Origin: Pseudolabrys sp035718275
Lineage (GTDB): Bacteria > Pseudomonadota > Alphaproteobacteria > Rhizobiales > Xanthobacteraceae
Direction: 5' to 3'
Length of the DNA stretch: 64,000 nucleotides
Assembly: GCA_035718275.1 (NCBI GenBank)
Contig: DASTHI010000010.1
Coordinates: 186,001-250,000 of the forward strand
This document shows positions 45,171 to 54,622 of this stretch, piece after piece. A model generated the notes under the pieces. That model ran no database searches. It was not told the origin of the DNA and worked only from the letters and a program-made list of their open reading frames with translations. Position 1 is the first letter of the stretch. Every line of letters starts with the position of its first letter. The position numbers and the translations under genes were made by a program.

Positions 45171-46129
45171 CAGAGTCCGTAGTCCTCAATGCCCTTAACG
45201 GATTGATGGAAACGCAGCTTACGAAAATATTCGAGTGGATCTTTGGGTCGCACGAGAGCCCCATCAGGGACCGCCAGCCAGTCGATCAGCCGCGTGAGCA
45301 GAAACCGCATCGCCGCGCCACGGGCCAGTATGGGAAGGGCTTTGCGCTCGGATAGCGAGAGTGCACGGATTTTCCCATATGCGTTGAGCAGGGACCGACC
45401 CTTCGTGACATTGTAGGAATGATCGGCCTCGAAGCACCAGGCATTCAGGCACACCGCAATATCGTATGCCAGCGTATCGATGCAGGCAAAATAGAAATCG
45501 ATCACGCCTGACAGCTTATCGCCAAGAAAGAATACATTGTCCGGGAACAGATCTGCGTGGATGACCCCTTGCGGCAAGTCACGCGGCCAGATTTTCTCGA
45601 GAACATCGAGCTCCCTGGCGATCTCGGCGCACAAGCCATCCCGCACATCATCGCCGCGGAGCTTCGCCTGATTATAGAGCGAACGCCAGCTGCGGAGCGA
45701 TAGCGCGTTGGCACGCTTGAGCTTGAAGCCGCTTCCGGCAAGATGCAGCCGAGCCAACACGTCGCCGACCGCCGCGCAATGCGTCGGATTCGGGCGACGA
45801 ATCCAGAGTCCGTCGAGAAATGTCACGACGGCGGCTGGCCGGCCTGCTAGTCTTCCGAGAACCCCGCCCTGCTTGTTCTTCACAGGCTGCGGGCACGTGA
45901 TGCCGCGCGAGGCGAGGTGCTCCATCAAGCCGAGAAAAAAGGGAAGGTCGTCCTCAGCCACCCTTTTTTCGTATAGCGTGAGAATGAAATTCCCGGCGCC
46001 GGTGTGTAGGAGAAAATTAGAGTTCTCGACGCCTTCGGCGATGCCTTTGTAGGACAGCAGCTCTCCGATATCGTAATTGGCAATGAAGCGTGCGAGCTCG
46101 TCCGCCGCAACGTCGGTATAGACAGCCAT
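45170..46129 (-). CDS. thrB: homoserine kinase (ThrB2, phosphotransferase fold)
   Basis: 319 aa. This is the aminoglycoside-phosphotransferase-like homoserine kinase of alphaproteobacteria, not the GHMP type: YDIGELLSYKGIAEGVENSNFLL at the N-terminus and the catalytic VIHADLFPDNVFF plus GVIDFYFA. Makes O-phosphohomoserine for threonine. It lies six bases after ispH and overlaps rnhA; ispH-thrB-rnhA is a common order in Hyphomicrobiales. Confidence 0.96.
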   Translation of the reverse strand: MAVYTDVAADELARFIANYDIGELLSYKGIAEGVENSNFLLHTGAGNFILTLYEKRVAEDDLPFFLGLMEHLASRGITCPQPVKNKQGGVLGRLAGRPAAVVTFLDGLWIRRPNPTHCAAVGDVLARLHLAGSGFKLKRANALSLRSWRSLYNQAKLRGDDVRDGLCAEIARELDVLEKIWPRDLPQGVIHADLFPDNVFFLGDKLSGVIDFYFACIDTLAYDIAVCLNAWCFEADHSYNVTKGRSLLNAYGKIRALSLSERKALPILARGAAMRFLLTRLIDWLAVPDGALVRPKDPLEYFRKLRFHQSVKGIEDYGL

Positions 46130-46135
46130 CGAGCA

Positions 46136-47107
46136 TCACTCCGCCGGCTCATGCTCTCGTAATGGACGAGGTAATGGGAAGAACACCCCCTCATCGACCG
46201 CGGAAACCGTTTCGATCTCCAGCGCGAACCGGGCAGAAAATGCAGCGATAACTTCCTGAACCAGTATTTCCGGAGCGGAAGCCCCGGCTGTTATGCCAAG
46301 CCTGGACACTCCCTCGAACGCGTGCCAGTCGATATCGGCCGCCCGCTGAACCAGCACAGCACGAGGACAACCGCTCCGCTCGGCGACCTCGGTTAGCCGC
46401 TGCGAATTCGAAGAGTTCGGCGCGCCGACCACAATCATCATATCAACCCGAGGCGCAACACGTTTAACTGCCTCCTGCCGGTTAGTCGTCGCATAACAGA
46501 TATCTTCTTTGTGGGGTCCGACGATGTTTGGAAAGCGCCGCTTGAGAACGTCAACGATCGCGGCTGTATCGTCCACCGACAGCGTGGTCTGAGTCACATA
46601 TGCGAGGTTATTAGCATCTCGCGGAGTAAATTGCTCGGCATCATCCGTGCTCTGGATCAGGCAAACCCTTCCCGCAGGTAGCTGGCCCATCGTTCCGACA
46701 ACTTCGGGGTGACCGGCGTGGCCAATAAGTACTATCTCTCGTCCCCGTCGGTTGTGTATCTCCGCCTCACGATGAACCTTGGTGACCAGGGGACATGTGG
46801 CGTCGAGCGTAACCAGGTTGCGCCGGGCCGCCTCTTCGGGGACCGTCCGCGGCACCCCGTGCGCAGAAAAGATGACCGGCGACTGGCTATCCGGAATTTC
46901 ACTAAGTTCCTCGACGAAGATGGCGCCCTTGGCACGCAGGCTGTCGACTACATAGCGGTTGTGCACGATTTCATGGCGAACATAGACGGGCGGTCCATAC
47001 ATTGAGAGCGCCCTCTCCACGGATTCGATAGCCCGTACAACCCCCGCGCAAAAACCCCGTGGCGAGCAGAGAAGCACTTTCAGAGCGGGTTTTGAAGGTG
47101 ATGCCAT
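46136..47107 (-). CDS. ispH: 4-hydroxy-3-methylbut-2-enyl diphosphate reductase
   Basis: 323 aa. Last step of the MEP pathway, giving IPP and DMAPP. The three iron-sulfur cysteines are Cys20 (RGFCAGVVRAIE), Cys105 (DATCPLVTKVH) and Cys204 (DICYATTNRQEAV). The frame and length are standard. Divergent from trcR across 186 bases. Confidence 0.97.
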   Translation of the reverse strand: MASPSKPALKVLLCSPRGFCAGVVRAIESVERALSMYGPPVYVRHEIVHNRYVVDSLRAKGAIFVEELSEIPDSQSPVIFSAHGVPRTVPEEAARRNLVTLDATCPLVTKVHREAEIHNRRGREIVLIGHAGHPEVVGTMGQLPAGRVCLIQSTDDAEQFTPRDANNLAYVTQTTLSVDDTAAIVDVLKRRFPNIVGPHKEDICYATTNRQEAVKRVAPRVDMMIVVGAPNSSNSQRLTEVAERSGCPRAVLVQRAADIDWHAFEGVSRLGITAGASAPEILVQEVIAAFSARFALEIETVSAVDEGVFFPLPRPLREHEPAE

Positions 47108-47188
47108 GATCCCTCAATATCGCGCGTTTACGCGCGCATCTCAGTAGTCGAAATGGGCCGCGCCGGCCTACTCTGTCAAGCGAAACGG

Positions 47189-47217
47189 TTGCATGAAGGG
47201 GGATCCCCACCTATATT
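47189..47217 (+). promoter_or_regulatory. predicted trcR promoter with GGGGATCCCC spacer
   Basis: TTGCAT, 17 bases, TATATT, 77 bases before the trcR ATG. The spacer carries GGGGGATCCCC directly before ACC-TATA. A nearly identical arrangement precedes purE (60849-60876). The -35/-10 assignment is by inspection. Confidence 0.5.
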
Positions 47218-47293
47218 CTCGGCAATTTTCCGATCATCGCTGATGATCCGGTGCTTCGTCTGAAGGCGGGCGAAGCGTAGAGGAGATTTTGCC

Positions 47294-48016
47294 ATGGCGA
47301 CCGCAGCACCCTTGATGCCGAAAGCGACTGCCGTTTGGCTTTTGGACAATACTGCCCTGTCGTTCGATCAGATCGCCGAGTTCTGCAAGCTCCACCCATT
47401 GGAGGTGAAGGCGATCGCGGACGGTGATGCCGCGCAAGGTATCAAGGGCCTGGATCCCATTCTTACCGGACAACTCACCCGCGAGCAGATCGCGTACGCA
47501 GAGAAGAACCCCGATGCTCGCCTGAAGCTTACGGAACCGAAGGTGGCGCTGCCCTCGTCCGAACGAGCCAAAAAGGGGCCTCGTTATACGCCCGTGTCTC
47601 GCCGTCAGGATCGCCCCAACGCGATCTTGTGGCTCGTTCGCAATCACCCGGAACTTAAGGACAGCGCGATCATGCGACTCGTCGGCACAACGAAGTCGAC
47701 CATCGCGTCAATACGCGACCGCACGCACTGGAACTCCGCCAACCTCACGCCGATGGATCCTGTGACGCTGGGACTCTGCTCGCAGATCGATCTCGATCTC
47801 GAGGTCCAGCGCGCCAATAAGGAAAAACCCGCGCCCGTGGACGCCGGCGCGACATTGCTGCCCGCTTCCGAGACAACATCACGTAGAGAAGAAGCTGCTC
47901 CTGCCTCTGCGCAGGCCGAGCAAAAAACTGGGGCGACTGAACTGGATGTCAACGCCGTGTTCGCAAAACTCAAGCAACTCGGCGGAAAGAGCGACAAGGA
48001 GGGCGACGGCGGCTAG
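47294..48016 (+). CDS. trcR: cell-cycle regulator TrcR / DUF1013 family
   Basis: 240 aa. PLMPKATAVWLLDNTALSFDQIAEFCKLHPLEVKAIADG is the N-terminal DUF1013 hallmark, with a helix-turn-helix-like segment, then a second DNA-binding-like part RQDRPNAILWLVRNHPELKDSAIMRLVGTTKSTI. The tail is low-complexity. In Caulobacter the orthologue has been described as a cell-cycle transcription factor that binds RNA polymerase. AGGAG lies nine bases before the ATG. Confidence 0.9.
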   Translation: MATAAPLMPKATAVWLLDNTALSFDQIAEFCKLHPLEVKAIADGDAAQGIKGLDPILTGQLTREQIAYAEKNPDARLKLTEPKVALPSSERAKKGPRYTPVSRRQDRPNAILWLVRNHPELKDSAIMRLVGTTKSTIASIRDRTHWNSANLTPMDPVTLGLCSQIDLDLEVQRANKEKPAPVDAGATLLPASETTSRREEAAPASAQAEQKTGATELDVNAVFAKLKQLGGKSDKEGDGG

Positions 48017-48064
48017 GAGTTCATCTGCTGCCGCCGCGCTATCGTCGCCGCCGAATGTGCGGCT

Positions 48065-48877
48065 TCAATAGCCGCGCTTTCCTTCAATGGCGGCCACATA
48101 TCGCGCAACCGATTTTTCCAGTACCTGCTTGGCATCTTTTGCGATCACGCGGTCAAAGTAGTGGCCATAGATCACGTCGAAATCGAACGGCGACATCGCC
48201 ATCCCGATATATTCGACCTCTCGCTTCGACAGCGGAATGAAATTCGGATAGCTGCGCATGAACGACAGCCATTTCCGATCGGTGGCGACGCTCAGGATAT
48301 CTCCTGCGCAGACGACACCTCGGCCGCCGGCTCCACGCGACCAATGCATCACGGTTCCGCCTGGAAAATGCCCGCCGCATCGTACCAACGTGACGTGCTC
48401 CCAGAGTTTGAGGGTATCGCCATCCCAAAGCTTGACTGCAGAATCCTTGCGCACGATCCATTCACGATCCGCAGCGTGAAGATGGATTGGGCAGCCAAAC
48501 GCGTGCGCCCACTCGACCATGGTCGTGTAGAAGTGCGGGTGCGAGATTGCCACGCCTTTCAGCCCGCCAAGCCCCTTGATCAACGTTATCGTCGCAGGGT
48601 CAAGCGTCGCTACGCAATCCCACAAGAGATTCCCAGCTTCCGTACGAATCAGTAGCGCGCGTTGGCCGATTGCAAAGCCGGCGCCAATGCCTATGACACC
48701 GGGCTCGTATTCGCGAAAGCTGTTTTGATGACTCTGGGACAGAGCATCGAGCGTGGTCCAGGTTTGTCCACGCGATGGCACGTACTGTCGTTCTTCCTCG
48801 CAAATGATGCACTCTTGCGGTGGCTGTGACGTCTGCGGGTACTGGGTACCACAGGCTGTGCAGATATAGAGGGGCAT
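48065..48877 (-). CDS. MBL-fold protein with N-terminal zinc ribbon
   Basis: 270 aa. A rubredoxin-like ribbon occupies residues 1-30 (CTACGTQYP...CIICEEE), followed by a metallo-beta-lactamase fold. The usual HxHxDH is replaced by SHPHFYT, which keeps only part of the metal site. GGHFPGGTVMHW and AGDILSVATD follow in the places of later metal ligands. A catalytic role with an unusual site, or loss of activity, are both open. Convergent with trcR, 48 bases apart. Confidence 0.84.
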   Translation of the reverse strand: MPLYICTACGTQYPQTSQPPQECIICEEERQYVPSRGQTWTTLDALSQSHQNSFREYEPGVIGIGAGFAIGQRALLIRTEAGNLLWDCVATLDPATITLIKGLGGLKGVAISHPHFYTTMVEWAHAFGCPIHLHAADREWIVRKDSAVKLWDGDTLKLWEHVTLVRCGGHFPGGTVMHWSRGAGGRGVVCAGDILSVATDRKWLSFMRSYPNFIPLSKREVEYIGMAMSPFDFDVIYGHYFDRVIAKDAKQVLEKSVARYVAAIEGKRGY

Positions 48878-49048
48878 ATCGGTCTCGGAAGGTATGTTTC
48901 GCCTCGGGACCAGCTTTTGCTATCAGCTGGAGACGAGAACTCTCAGTGCGTATCGCTAATGGCACGCTTTGCACCGCAGATGCAATATGCGCGCAAGTTA
49001 CCGATCCCGCGTGGCTCACCCAGTGATGGCCCCTCAGGGGAAATCCAG

Positions 49049-50464
49049 TCACATCAGGTGAGGCCCTGACACAGATTCAAGTACAGCTTCGCGCCATTCG
49101 CGTTTGATCGGAAGGATGGGCGGCATCGGCACATGATCAGGTTCAGCCGTCGCGACTGGAACGGATTGTATATTCTCCGTTTGCGAGCCTTTGCGCATGA
49201 ACAGATTGTAGATGATCCATTGTCCTCGATGCCTCTGCATCCGCAGAGGGAATCGGCGTGCGATCGATGACATTCGATAAAAGTTCGCGTACGCGTCGCT
49301 GACCCCAATGCGGAGTTCGTCCGCGGACATCTGGGCGGGCCTGTAGACGACGTGGCCCTGGTCATACATTGTCCAATCAAAGGAAACTATTCGATTTGCC
49401 TTTTTGTATTCGTACCAGGTGAGCGTCCCGGGATAAGGCGTAAGGGTGGAATATGCGCAGGCGTCATAATTTGCGTCGATGTTGAATGTGACCGTCTGGT
49501 CAAAGACCGATTGGTCGTCTCCATCGAAGCCAAACATAAATAGTCCGAACACCATGATCCCGTAGGAATGTACCTTTTCTACCAGAGCGGCGAAGTTTTC
49601 TGGACGATTGACGTGCTTGTGCACGCTTTTGAGCGTTGACCGTGAAATCGATTCGAACCCGATACTCAGCAGCGTGCAGCCACTGGCTGCAGCAAGCTCG
49701 AGCATGCGTTCATCCTGCGCCAGTTTGGAAGTGACCCCTGCTTGCCACCGAATATTTCTTCCTTTCAACGCACGCATCACTTCTTTCGGCCGATCCGGCG
49801 TGCCGAAGAAGTCCGCGTCATTTATCGAAATCATGCGTGACCCACACTCCTCCATTTCGCGGATAACTTCGTCGACCGGCCGGTACCGGAATTTGAGCCC
49901 GTTCATCAGTGGCTCGGCGCAGAATGTGCAGCCCTGGTGACAACCGCGCGAAGTTTGCACAAATGTGCGGTTCACATAACGGTGCTTTTTGAGCAGGTCA
50001 TAGCGCGGCATCGGCAGTCCGATCATGGGATGCAGCGTGTTTGACTTGTAAATTCCACGCACGTTTCGATGCTTGAGGTCATCGAGTAGCTTTTCAATGA
50101 CGAGTTCGACCTCACCGACAACGACCGCGTCGGCATGTCGCAGGGCCTCCTCCGGCATGAAGCTTGGATGCACACCGCCCATAACGACTGGAATTCCTTT
50201 GGCCCGGAACTGATCGGCGATCTCATATCCCCGATTGACATAGCTCGTCATCGCTGAGATGCCGACGAGATCGGCTTTGAGATCGAAATCGACGGACTCG
50301 ATATTTTCGTCGGTCAGGACCACCTCGTATTGATCGCGTGGAATACAGGCCGCAACGGCGAGCAAACCCGCAAGCGGCGAATACAGAGCACGATTGAGAT
50401 AGAGTGGCCGTGTGGTCAGTGAATCGGTCTTCGGATTGATAAGGTGAATGACGCGCGTACGCAC
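49049..50464 (-). CDS. B12-binding-domain radical SAM protein
   Basis: 471 aa from a GTG at 50464, preceded by GGGGAGG with five bases between. An N-terminal cobalamin-binding Rossmann domain (VIHLINPKTDSL to VMGGVHPSFMPEEALRHADAVVVGE) is followed by a radical SAM barrel with the cluster motif C-x3-C-x2-C (Cys175, Cys179, Cys182, in RGCHQGCTFC). Members include HpnP, HpnJ and other lipid or tRNA methylases. No hopanoid gene is near, so the substrate is left open. The longer open frame upstream is not coding-like. Confidence 0.9.
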   Translation of the reverse strand: MRTRVIHLINPKTDSLTTRPLYLNRALYSPLAGLLAVAACIPRDQYEVVLTDENIESVDFDLKADLVGISAMTSYVNRGYEIADQFRAKGIPVVMGGVHPSFMPEEALRHADAVVVGEVELVIEKLLDDLKHRNVRGIYKSNTLHPMIGLPMPRYDLLKKHRYVNRTFVQTSRGCHQGCTFCAEPLMNGLKFRYRPVDEVIREMEECGSRMISINDADFFGTPDRPKEVMRALKGRNIRWQAGVTSKLAQDERMLELAAASGCTLLSIGFESISRSTLKSVHKHVNRPENFAALVEKVHSYGIMVFGLFMFGFDGDDQSVFDQTVTFNIDANYDACAYSTLTPYPGTLTWYEYKKANRIVSFDWTMYDQGHVVYRPAQMSADELRIGVSDAYANFYRMSSIARRFPLRMQRHRGQWIIYNLFMRKGSQTENIQSVPVATAEPDHVPMPPILPIKREWREAVLESVSGPHLM

Positions 50465-50693
50465 TAATACCTCCCCAAAAGAGCAGCGTTGGACGACCAA
50501 TCGAAGGGGCGCAAACAAGTTCCTGACGAATTCAATGCAATTTCGAGGCCTTTTCAGGTCCGCCGCCTCTATTTCACAAGAGGCCTTGATCGCAGTCCCG
50601 AACGAACTAGTTGACGCTGCATGTGCGGCGACCGTTTGGCGGTGGAGCAAAGTCGGAGCCCCGACATTCGGGGACAGAGCATGGGAGTGCGTC

Positions 50694-50972
50694 GTGAGAT
50701 TGACATCAGTGCAAATCGAACGCACCTTGGATCAATTCGACGGTGAGGTCGTTCCCGAGGACAATCCGGTGGTTGAGGACCTAGTGCGTTTTTTTGGCAA
50801 CCACACCTATTTTCTGGATCAAACCGGTCTGAACATTATCGAACCTGCCGGTGCAAACCAGCAAGACGGTCAGGTTGGCGTTGTTGTAAACATTGCGAGC
50901 TGGACAGAGGCGGACTCGCCTGCATTGGCACCGCACGAGCCCGAAATTACGGACGTATTCGTTTCGCTCTAG
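50694..50972 (+). CDS. conserved small hypothetical protein, 92 aa
   Basis: A GTG at 50694 has GGGAG six bases upstream. The product contains LDQFDGEVVPEDNPVVEDLVRFFGNHTYFLDQTGLNIIEP and ends APHEPEITDVFVSL; I have seen this shape in Hyphomicrobiales proteins of unknown function. It is acidic and soluble, without membrane or signal segments. It is divergent from the radical SAM gene with 229 bases between that hold no gene I can support. Confidence 0.7.
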   Translation: MRLTSVQIERTLDQFDGEVVPEDNPVVEDLVRFFGNHTYFLDQTGLNIIEPAGANQQDGQVGVVVNIASWTEADSPALAPHEPEITDVFVSL

Positions 50973-51108
50973 TCAACTCAAAGCCCGGTATTGCTGAACG
51001 GCGGGATTGATCGCAGGCCCTTCGGGCATGCCACTGCCGATCACGTCGGACATGCCCTCACTTCGAAGAGCCCGCAAACGATCCTTTGCTGGCAGCAGTT
51101 TGGGACGG

Positions 51109-51855
51109 CTAAAATGAAAAGAAGACTCGAAGCAGTTGCCATAGCGAGAGTATCGCAATGAGGACGCCAACCGCCGTCATCAGTCCCTTGGACGGAACAT
51201 GTTTGACCATCCATCCCCCGAAAGGAGCGGCGATCACGCCGCCCATGACAAGAGGGATGAGGTGCTCGACTTGTGCGGCGCCCAACTCGGCGAAGAAGGT
51301 GGTTGCTGCAGATAGCGTCACAAAGAATTCGGCGGTGTTGACCGATCCGACCGAATAGCGAGGAGAATGTCCTGACCCAACAAGGGTGGACGTCGTCATG
51401 GGCCCCCATCCGCCGCCGCCCGTTGCATCAAGAAATCCCGCCCCAAAACCGAGCAACGCAGTCCAGCTTGCGAGCTTTCGAGGAAGGGGGACAACGCGCA
51501 CGGATTTCCAGAGGATGTAGCATCCCATCGCGAGCAGATACACGTAAACAATTCGGCGGGCGGCCGTTACCTCCGCGTTTGAAAGAACCCAAGCGCCCAG
51601 AGCGGCGCCTATTACGCCCGCTACTCCGAGGCGCACCACCATTCGCCAATCGACGTTCCGATGATAAACGTGTGAAGCAGCGGAGGCACTGGTCGTGAAT
51701 ATCTCTGCAGTATGGATTAGCGCACTTGCATGTGCGGGAGGTACGCCAAGACTGAGCAGCGCGGCGTTCGAGAGAATCCCATACGCCATCCCCAGCGCGC
51801 CATCGATCAATTGCGCCAGAAATCCGACCCCAAAGAACAGCCACCACTCGTTCAT
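51109..51855 (-). CDS. TauE/SafE family sulfite or sulfonate exporter
   Basis: 248 aa with about seven membrane helices. The first repeat has LAQLIDGALGMAYGILSNAALLSLGVPPAHASALIHTAE and the second GFGAGFLDATGGGGWGPMTTSTLVGSG, the inverted pair that marks this family. Substrate is unknown; members carry sulfite, sulfoacetate or taurine. It is 17 bases after mgtC in a run prpE-mgtC-tauE. Confidence 0.91.
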   Translation of the reverse strand: MNEWWLFFGVGFLAQLIDGALGMAYGILSNAALLSLGVPPAHASALIHTAEIFTTSASAASHVYHRNVDWRMVVRLGVAGVIGAALGAWVLSNAEVTAARRIVYVYLLAMGCYILWKSVRVVPLPRKLASWTALLGFGAGFLDATGGGGWGPMTTSTLVGSGHSPRYSVGSVNTAEFFVTLSAATTFFAELGAAQVEHLIPLVMGGVIAAPFGGWMVKHVPSKGLMTAVGVLIAILSLWQLLRVFFSF

Positions 51856-51872
51856 TGACGCCGGTCAGGCGT

Positions 51873-52565
51873 TTAGTCGCCAATGGGCGAAATACGAAAC
51901 TCGACCACTTCCGGAAGGCCGCGAAGGTGACCCGAGAGCCTGTCGGCGTTTCTTCGATTGCGGCTTTTGATAGTCATCCGATACTCGAACTGCTGGCCAC
52001 CCTCGAGCAGACGCGAAGAGAGATTGGTGACCGTAAAGCCGTGTTTACGAACAAGGCGATGCACATCCTCTTCGCTGATGACGTGGTCACGTGTGAAACG
52101 CAGCGTGTGGTACGCATAAAACTCGCTTGGTAGCTTGACCTCGACGTAGCGGAACAGCGCCAGAACAACCAATGTCGCTATCGCTCCTAGAATTGCTGGA
52201 TACCAAAAACCTATTCCCACCAGGATCCCGATCGCAGACGTTATCCAGATCGACGCGGCGGTTGTCAGTCCGCGAACCGAAAGACCTTCCTTAAAAATGA
52301 CGCCGGCGCCGAGAAAACCAATACCAGTCATGATTCCCTGCGCCATACGGGTGGGATCGGCCCGAATGGTATCGATTGGGACCTGAGTCATCCAATGCAG
52401 CTGATATACCGTCACCAGCATCAGTAGAGCCGATGCAAGGCAAACCAGCGCATGTGTCCGAAAGCCTGCCGGCCGCCCGTGGAATGTCCGCTCGAGCCCA
52501 ATCAACGCGCCGATGATGATCGCGCCGAAAAGTCTGGTGACAATGACGAGGTCATCGTGATCCAT
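51873..52565 (-). CDS. mgtC: MgtC/SapB family membrane protein
   Basis: 230 aa. MgtC core: RLFGAIIIGALIGLERTFHGRPAGFRTHALVCLASALLML and GIGFLGAGVIFKEGLSVRGLTTAASIWITSAIG. The C-terminal 80 residues form a soluble ACT-like domain. MgtC proteins help growth at low magnesium and inhibit the F-ATPase in Salmonella. No Mg transporter is near. It starts five bases after prpE. Confidence 0.93.
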   Translation of the reverse strand: MDHDDLVIVTRLFGAIIIGALIGLERTFHGRPAGFRTHALVCLASALLMLVTVYQLHWMTQVPIDTIRADPTRMAQGIMTGIGFLGAGVIFKEGLSVRGLTTAASIWITSAIGILVGIGFWYPAILGAIATLVVLALFRYVEVKLPSEFYAYHTLRFTRDHVISEEDVHRLVRKHGFTVTNLSSRLLEGGQQFEYRMTIKSRNRRNADRLSGHLRGLPEVVEFRISPIGD

Positions 52566-52570
52566 TGAAT

Positions 52571-54487
52571 CTATGCCCCAATCCCGTGGCCCTTCAGGGC
52601 CGTACCGATCTCGTCCAATATCGCAGGATCGTCGATAGTCGCCGGCATCTGCCAGGCTTCACCATCAGCAATCTTCTTGATCGTTCCGCGGAGGATCTTG
52701 CCTGAGCGCGTTTTCGGCAAGCGCGCTACCGTGATCGCAACTTTGAAGGAGGCAACAGGCCCCACCTTCTCGCGCACGAGCTGAACAATCTCCTGCTCGA
52801 TTTCCTTTGGCGGACGATTGACTCCCGCCTTGAGGACGATGAATCCGCAAGGCACCTCGCCTTTGAGATCATCCTTGATCCCAAGCACGGCGCACTCGGC
52901 CACGTCGGGATGCGAAGCGAGCACTTCTTCCATACCTCCGGTGGAGAGCCGATGGCCTGCGACATTGATAATATCGTCGGTGCGGCTCATCACGTATATG
53001 TAGCCGTCCTCGTCCTTATAGCCCGCGTCGGCGGTCTTATAGTAGCCGGGAAACTCCTCGAGATAGCTTTCCTTGAAACGTTGATCCTGCTGCCACAGGG
53101 TTGGAAAGCAGCCGGGCGGCAATGGCAGCTTTACCACGATCGAACCGATCTTGTTTGCCGGTTGCACCTTGTTGGACTCGTCGACGATATCGATGGCGTA
53201 GCCAGGCATCGGCACGCAGGCCGATCCGTAACGCACAGGCAACTGGCCAAGACCGACTGGATTGCCGGCAATGCACCATCCGGTCTCGGTTTGCCACCAG
53301 TGGTCTATCACCGGCACATTGAGGACGTCTTCGGCCCATTGGATTGTGGGCGGATCGGCGCGCTCTCCCGCCAGGAACAACGTCCTGAATTTCGACAAAT
53401 CGTTTTTCTTGATGAACTCGCCCTTAGGATCCTCCTTCTTGATGGCACGGAAGGCCGTCGGCGCAGTAAAGAGCGAGACCACGCCGTGTTGCGAAATGAC
53501 ACGCCAGAACGCACCGGCATCGGGCGTGCCCACCGGTTTTCCTTCGTAGAGAATCGAGGTGCAGCCGTGGAACAGCGGCGCGTATACAATGTAGGAGTGG
53601 CCGACGACCCATCCCACATCCGACCCCGACCACCAGACCTCCCCTGGCGAGACGCCGTACAAGTTTTGCATTGACCATTTGAGGGCGACCATATGGCCGC
53701 CGTTGTCGCGGACGACGCCTTTGGGAACGCCCGTAGTTCCAGACGTATAGAGGATGTAAAGCGGGTCGGTCGCGGCAACCGCAACGCATTCACTTGTCTT
53801 CGCGTAATTGACCGCGTTCTCCCATACTTTGCGCCAGTCGTGGTCGCGGCCAGGCGTCAGTGGCGCCTCGCATTGGGGCCGCTGAAGTATCATGCAAGCC
53901 TGGGGCTTGTGAGTGGCTAGATTGATTGCCTCGTCGAGCAGAGGCTTGTAGGGAATGACCCGCGCCCCCTCGATTCCACAACTGGCCGAAAGAATGACCT
54001 TCGGTTTGGCGTCGTCAATGCGCGTGGCGAGCTCTTTTGCCGCAAAACCGCCGAAGACCACCGAATGCACCGCGCCGATGCGCGCGCAGGCGAGCATTGC
54101 GAACACGGCCTCCGGTACCATGGGCATATAGATGATGACACGATCGCCCTTTTCGACGCCGAAATCGCGAAGCATCGCACCGAGCAACTGAACCTCGGAC
54201 AACACGCGCCCGTAGGTGAAAGTCTTCACCGTGTTTGTGGCGGGTGAATCGTAGATCAGAGCCGGTTGATCATTACGGCCGCGCGCCACGTGGCGATCAA
54301 CTGCGTTATAGCAAGTGTTACATGTCGCGCCGCTGAACCAGCGACCATAGATGCCCGCGTCCTTGTCAAAAATCTTTTTCGGCTTCTCATACCAGTCGAT
54401 TTCCGCCGCGGCTTCCGCCCAGAAGACGTCCGGGCTCCGCTGCCAGTGCGCGTAGGTTTCGAAATAACGGCTGGTCCGGGCGTCCAT
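52571..54487 (-). CDS. prpE: propionate--CoA ligase
   Basis: 638 aa AMP-forming synthetase. ATP motif YILYTSGTTGVPKGVVRDNGGH, substrate region VIDHWWQTETGWCIAGN (typical of PrpE rather than Acs, which has TWWQTETG), GYYKTADAGYKDEDGYIYVMSRTDDIINVAGHRLS, and the catalytic, acetylatable Lys in KTRSGKILRGT. Activates propionate to propionyl-CoA; the methylcitrate or carboxylase genes that would use it are not here. The 135-base gap to the divergent gene at 54623 should hold its promoter. Confidence 0.93.
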   Translation of the reverse strand: MDARTSRYFETYAHWQRSPDVFWAEAAAEIDWYEKPKKIFDKDAGIYGRWFSGATCNTCYNAVDRHVARGRNDQPALIYDSPATNTVKTFTYGRVLSEVQLLGAMLRDFGVEKGDRVIIYMPMVPEAVFAMLACARIGAVHSVVFGGFAAKELATRIDDAKPKVILSASCGIEGARVIPYKPLLDEAINLATHKPQACMILQRPQCEAPLTPGRDHDWRKVWENAVNYAKTSECVAVAATDPLYILYTSGTTGVPKGVVRDNGGHMVALKWSMQNLYGVSPGEVWWSGSDVGWVVGHSYIVYAPLFHGCTSILYEGKPVGTPDAGAFWRVISQHGVVSLFTAPTAFRAIKKEDPKGEFIKKNDLSKFRTLFLAGERADPPTIQWAEDVLNVPVIDHWWQTETGWCIAGNPVGLGQLPVRYGSACVPMPGYAIDIVDESNKVQPANKIGSIVVKLPLPPGCFPTLWQQDQRFKESYLEEFPGYYKTADAGYKDEDGYIYVMSRTDDIINVAGHRLSTGGMEEVLASHPDVAECAVLGIKDDLKGEVPCGFIVLKAGVNRPPKEIEQEIVQLVREKVGPVASFKVAITVARLPKTRSGKILRGTIKKIADGEAWQMPATIDDPAILDEIGTALKGHGIGA

Positions 54488-54622
54488 AGGCGCCTCCTCT
54501 TATTGCTGTTGACCCCGATTGTGTAGCGTCGGCCATGCGCAAACAAGGCTGGTGAAAACGCCTCACCGCTGTATAGGCAGGACGCCGCCCGCATCGTTCC
54601 AGCGCGACCAGAATCTGGTGCC

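Noticed and set aside
52910..53674. 254-codon plus-strand frame inside prpE
   Set aside because: Antisense shadow of a conserved enzyme gene.
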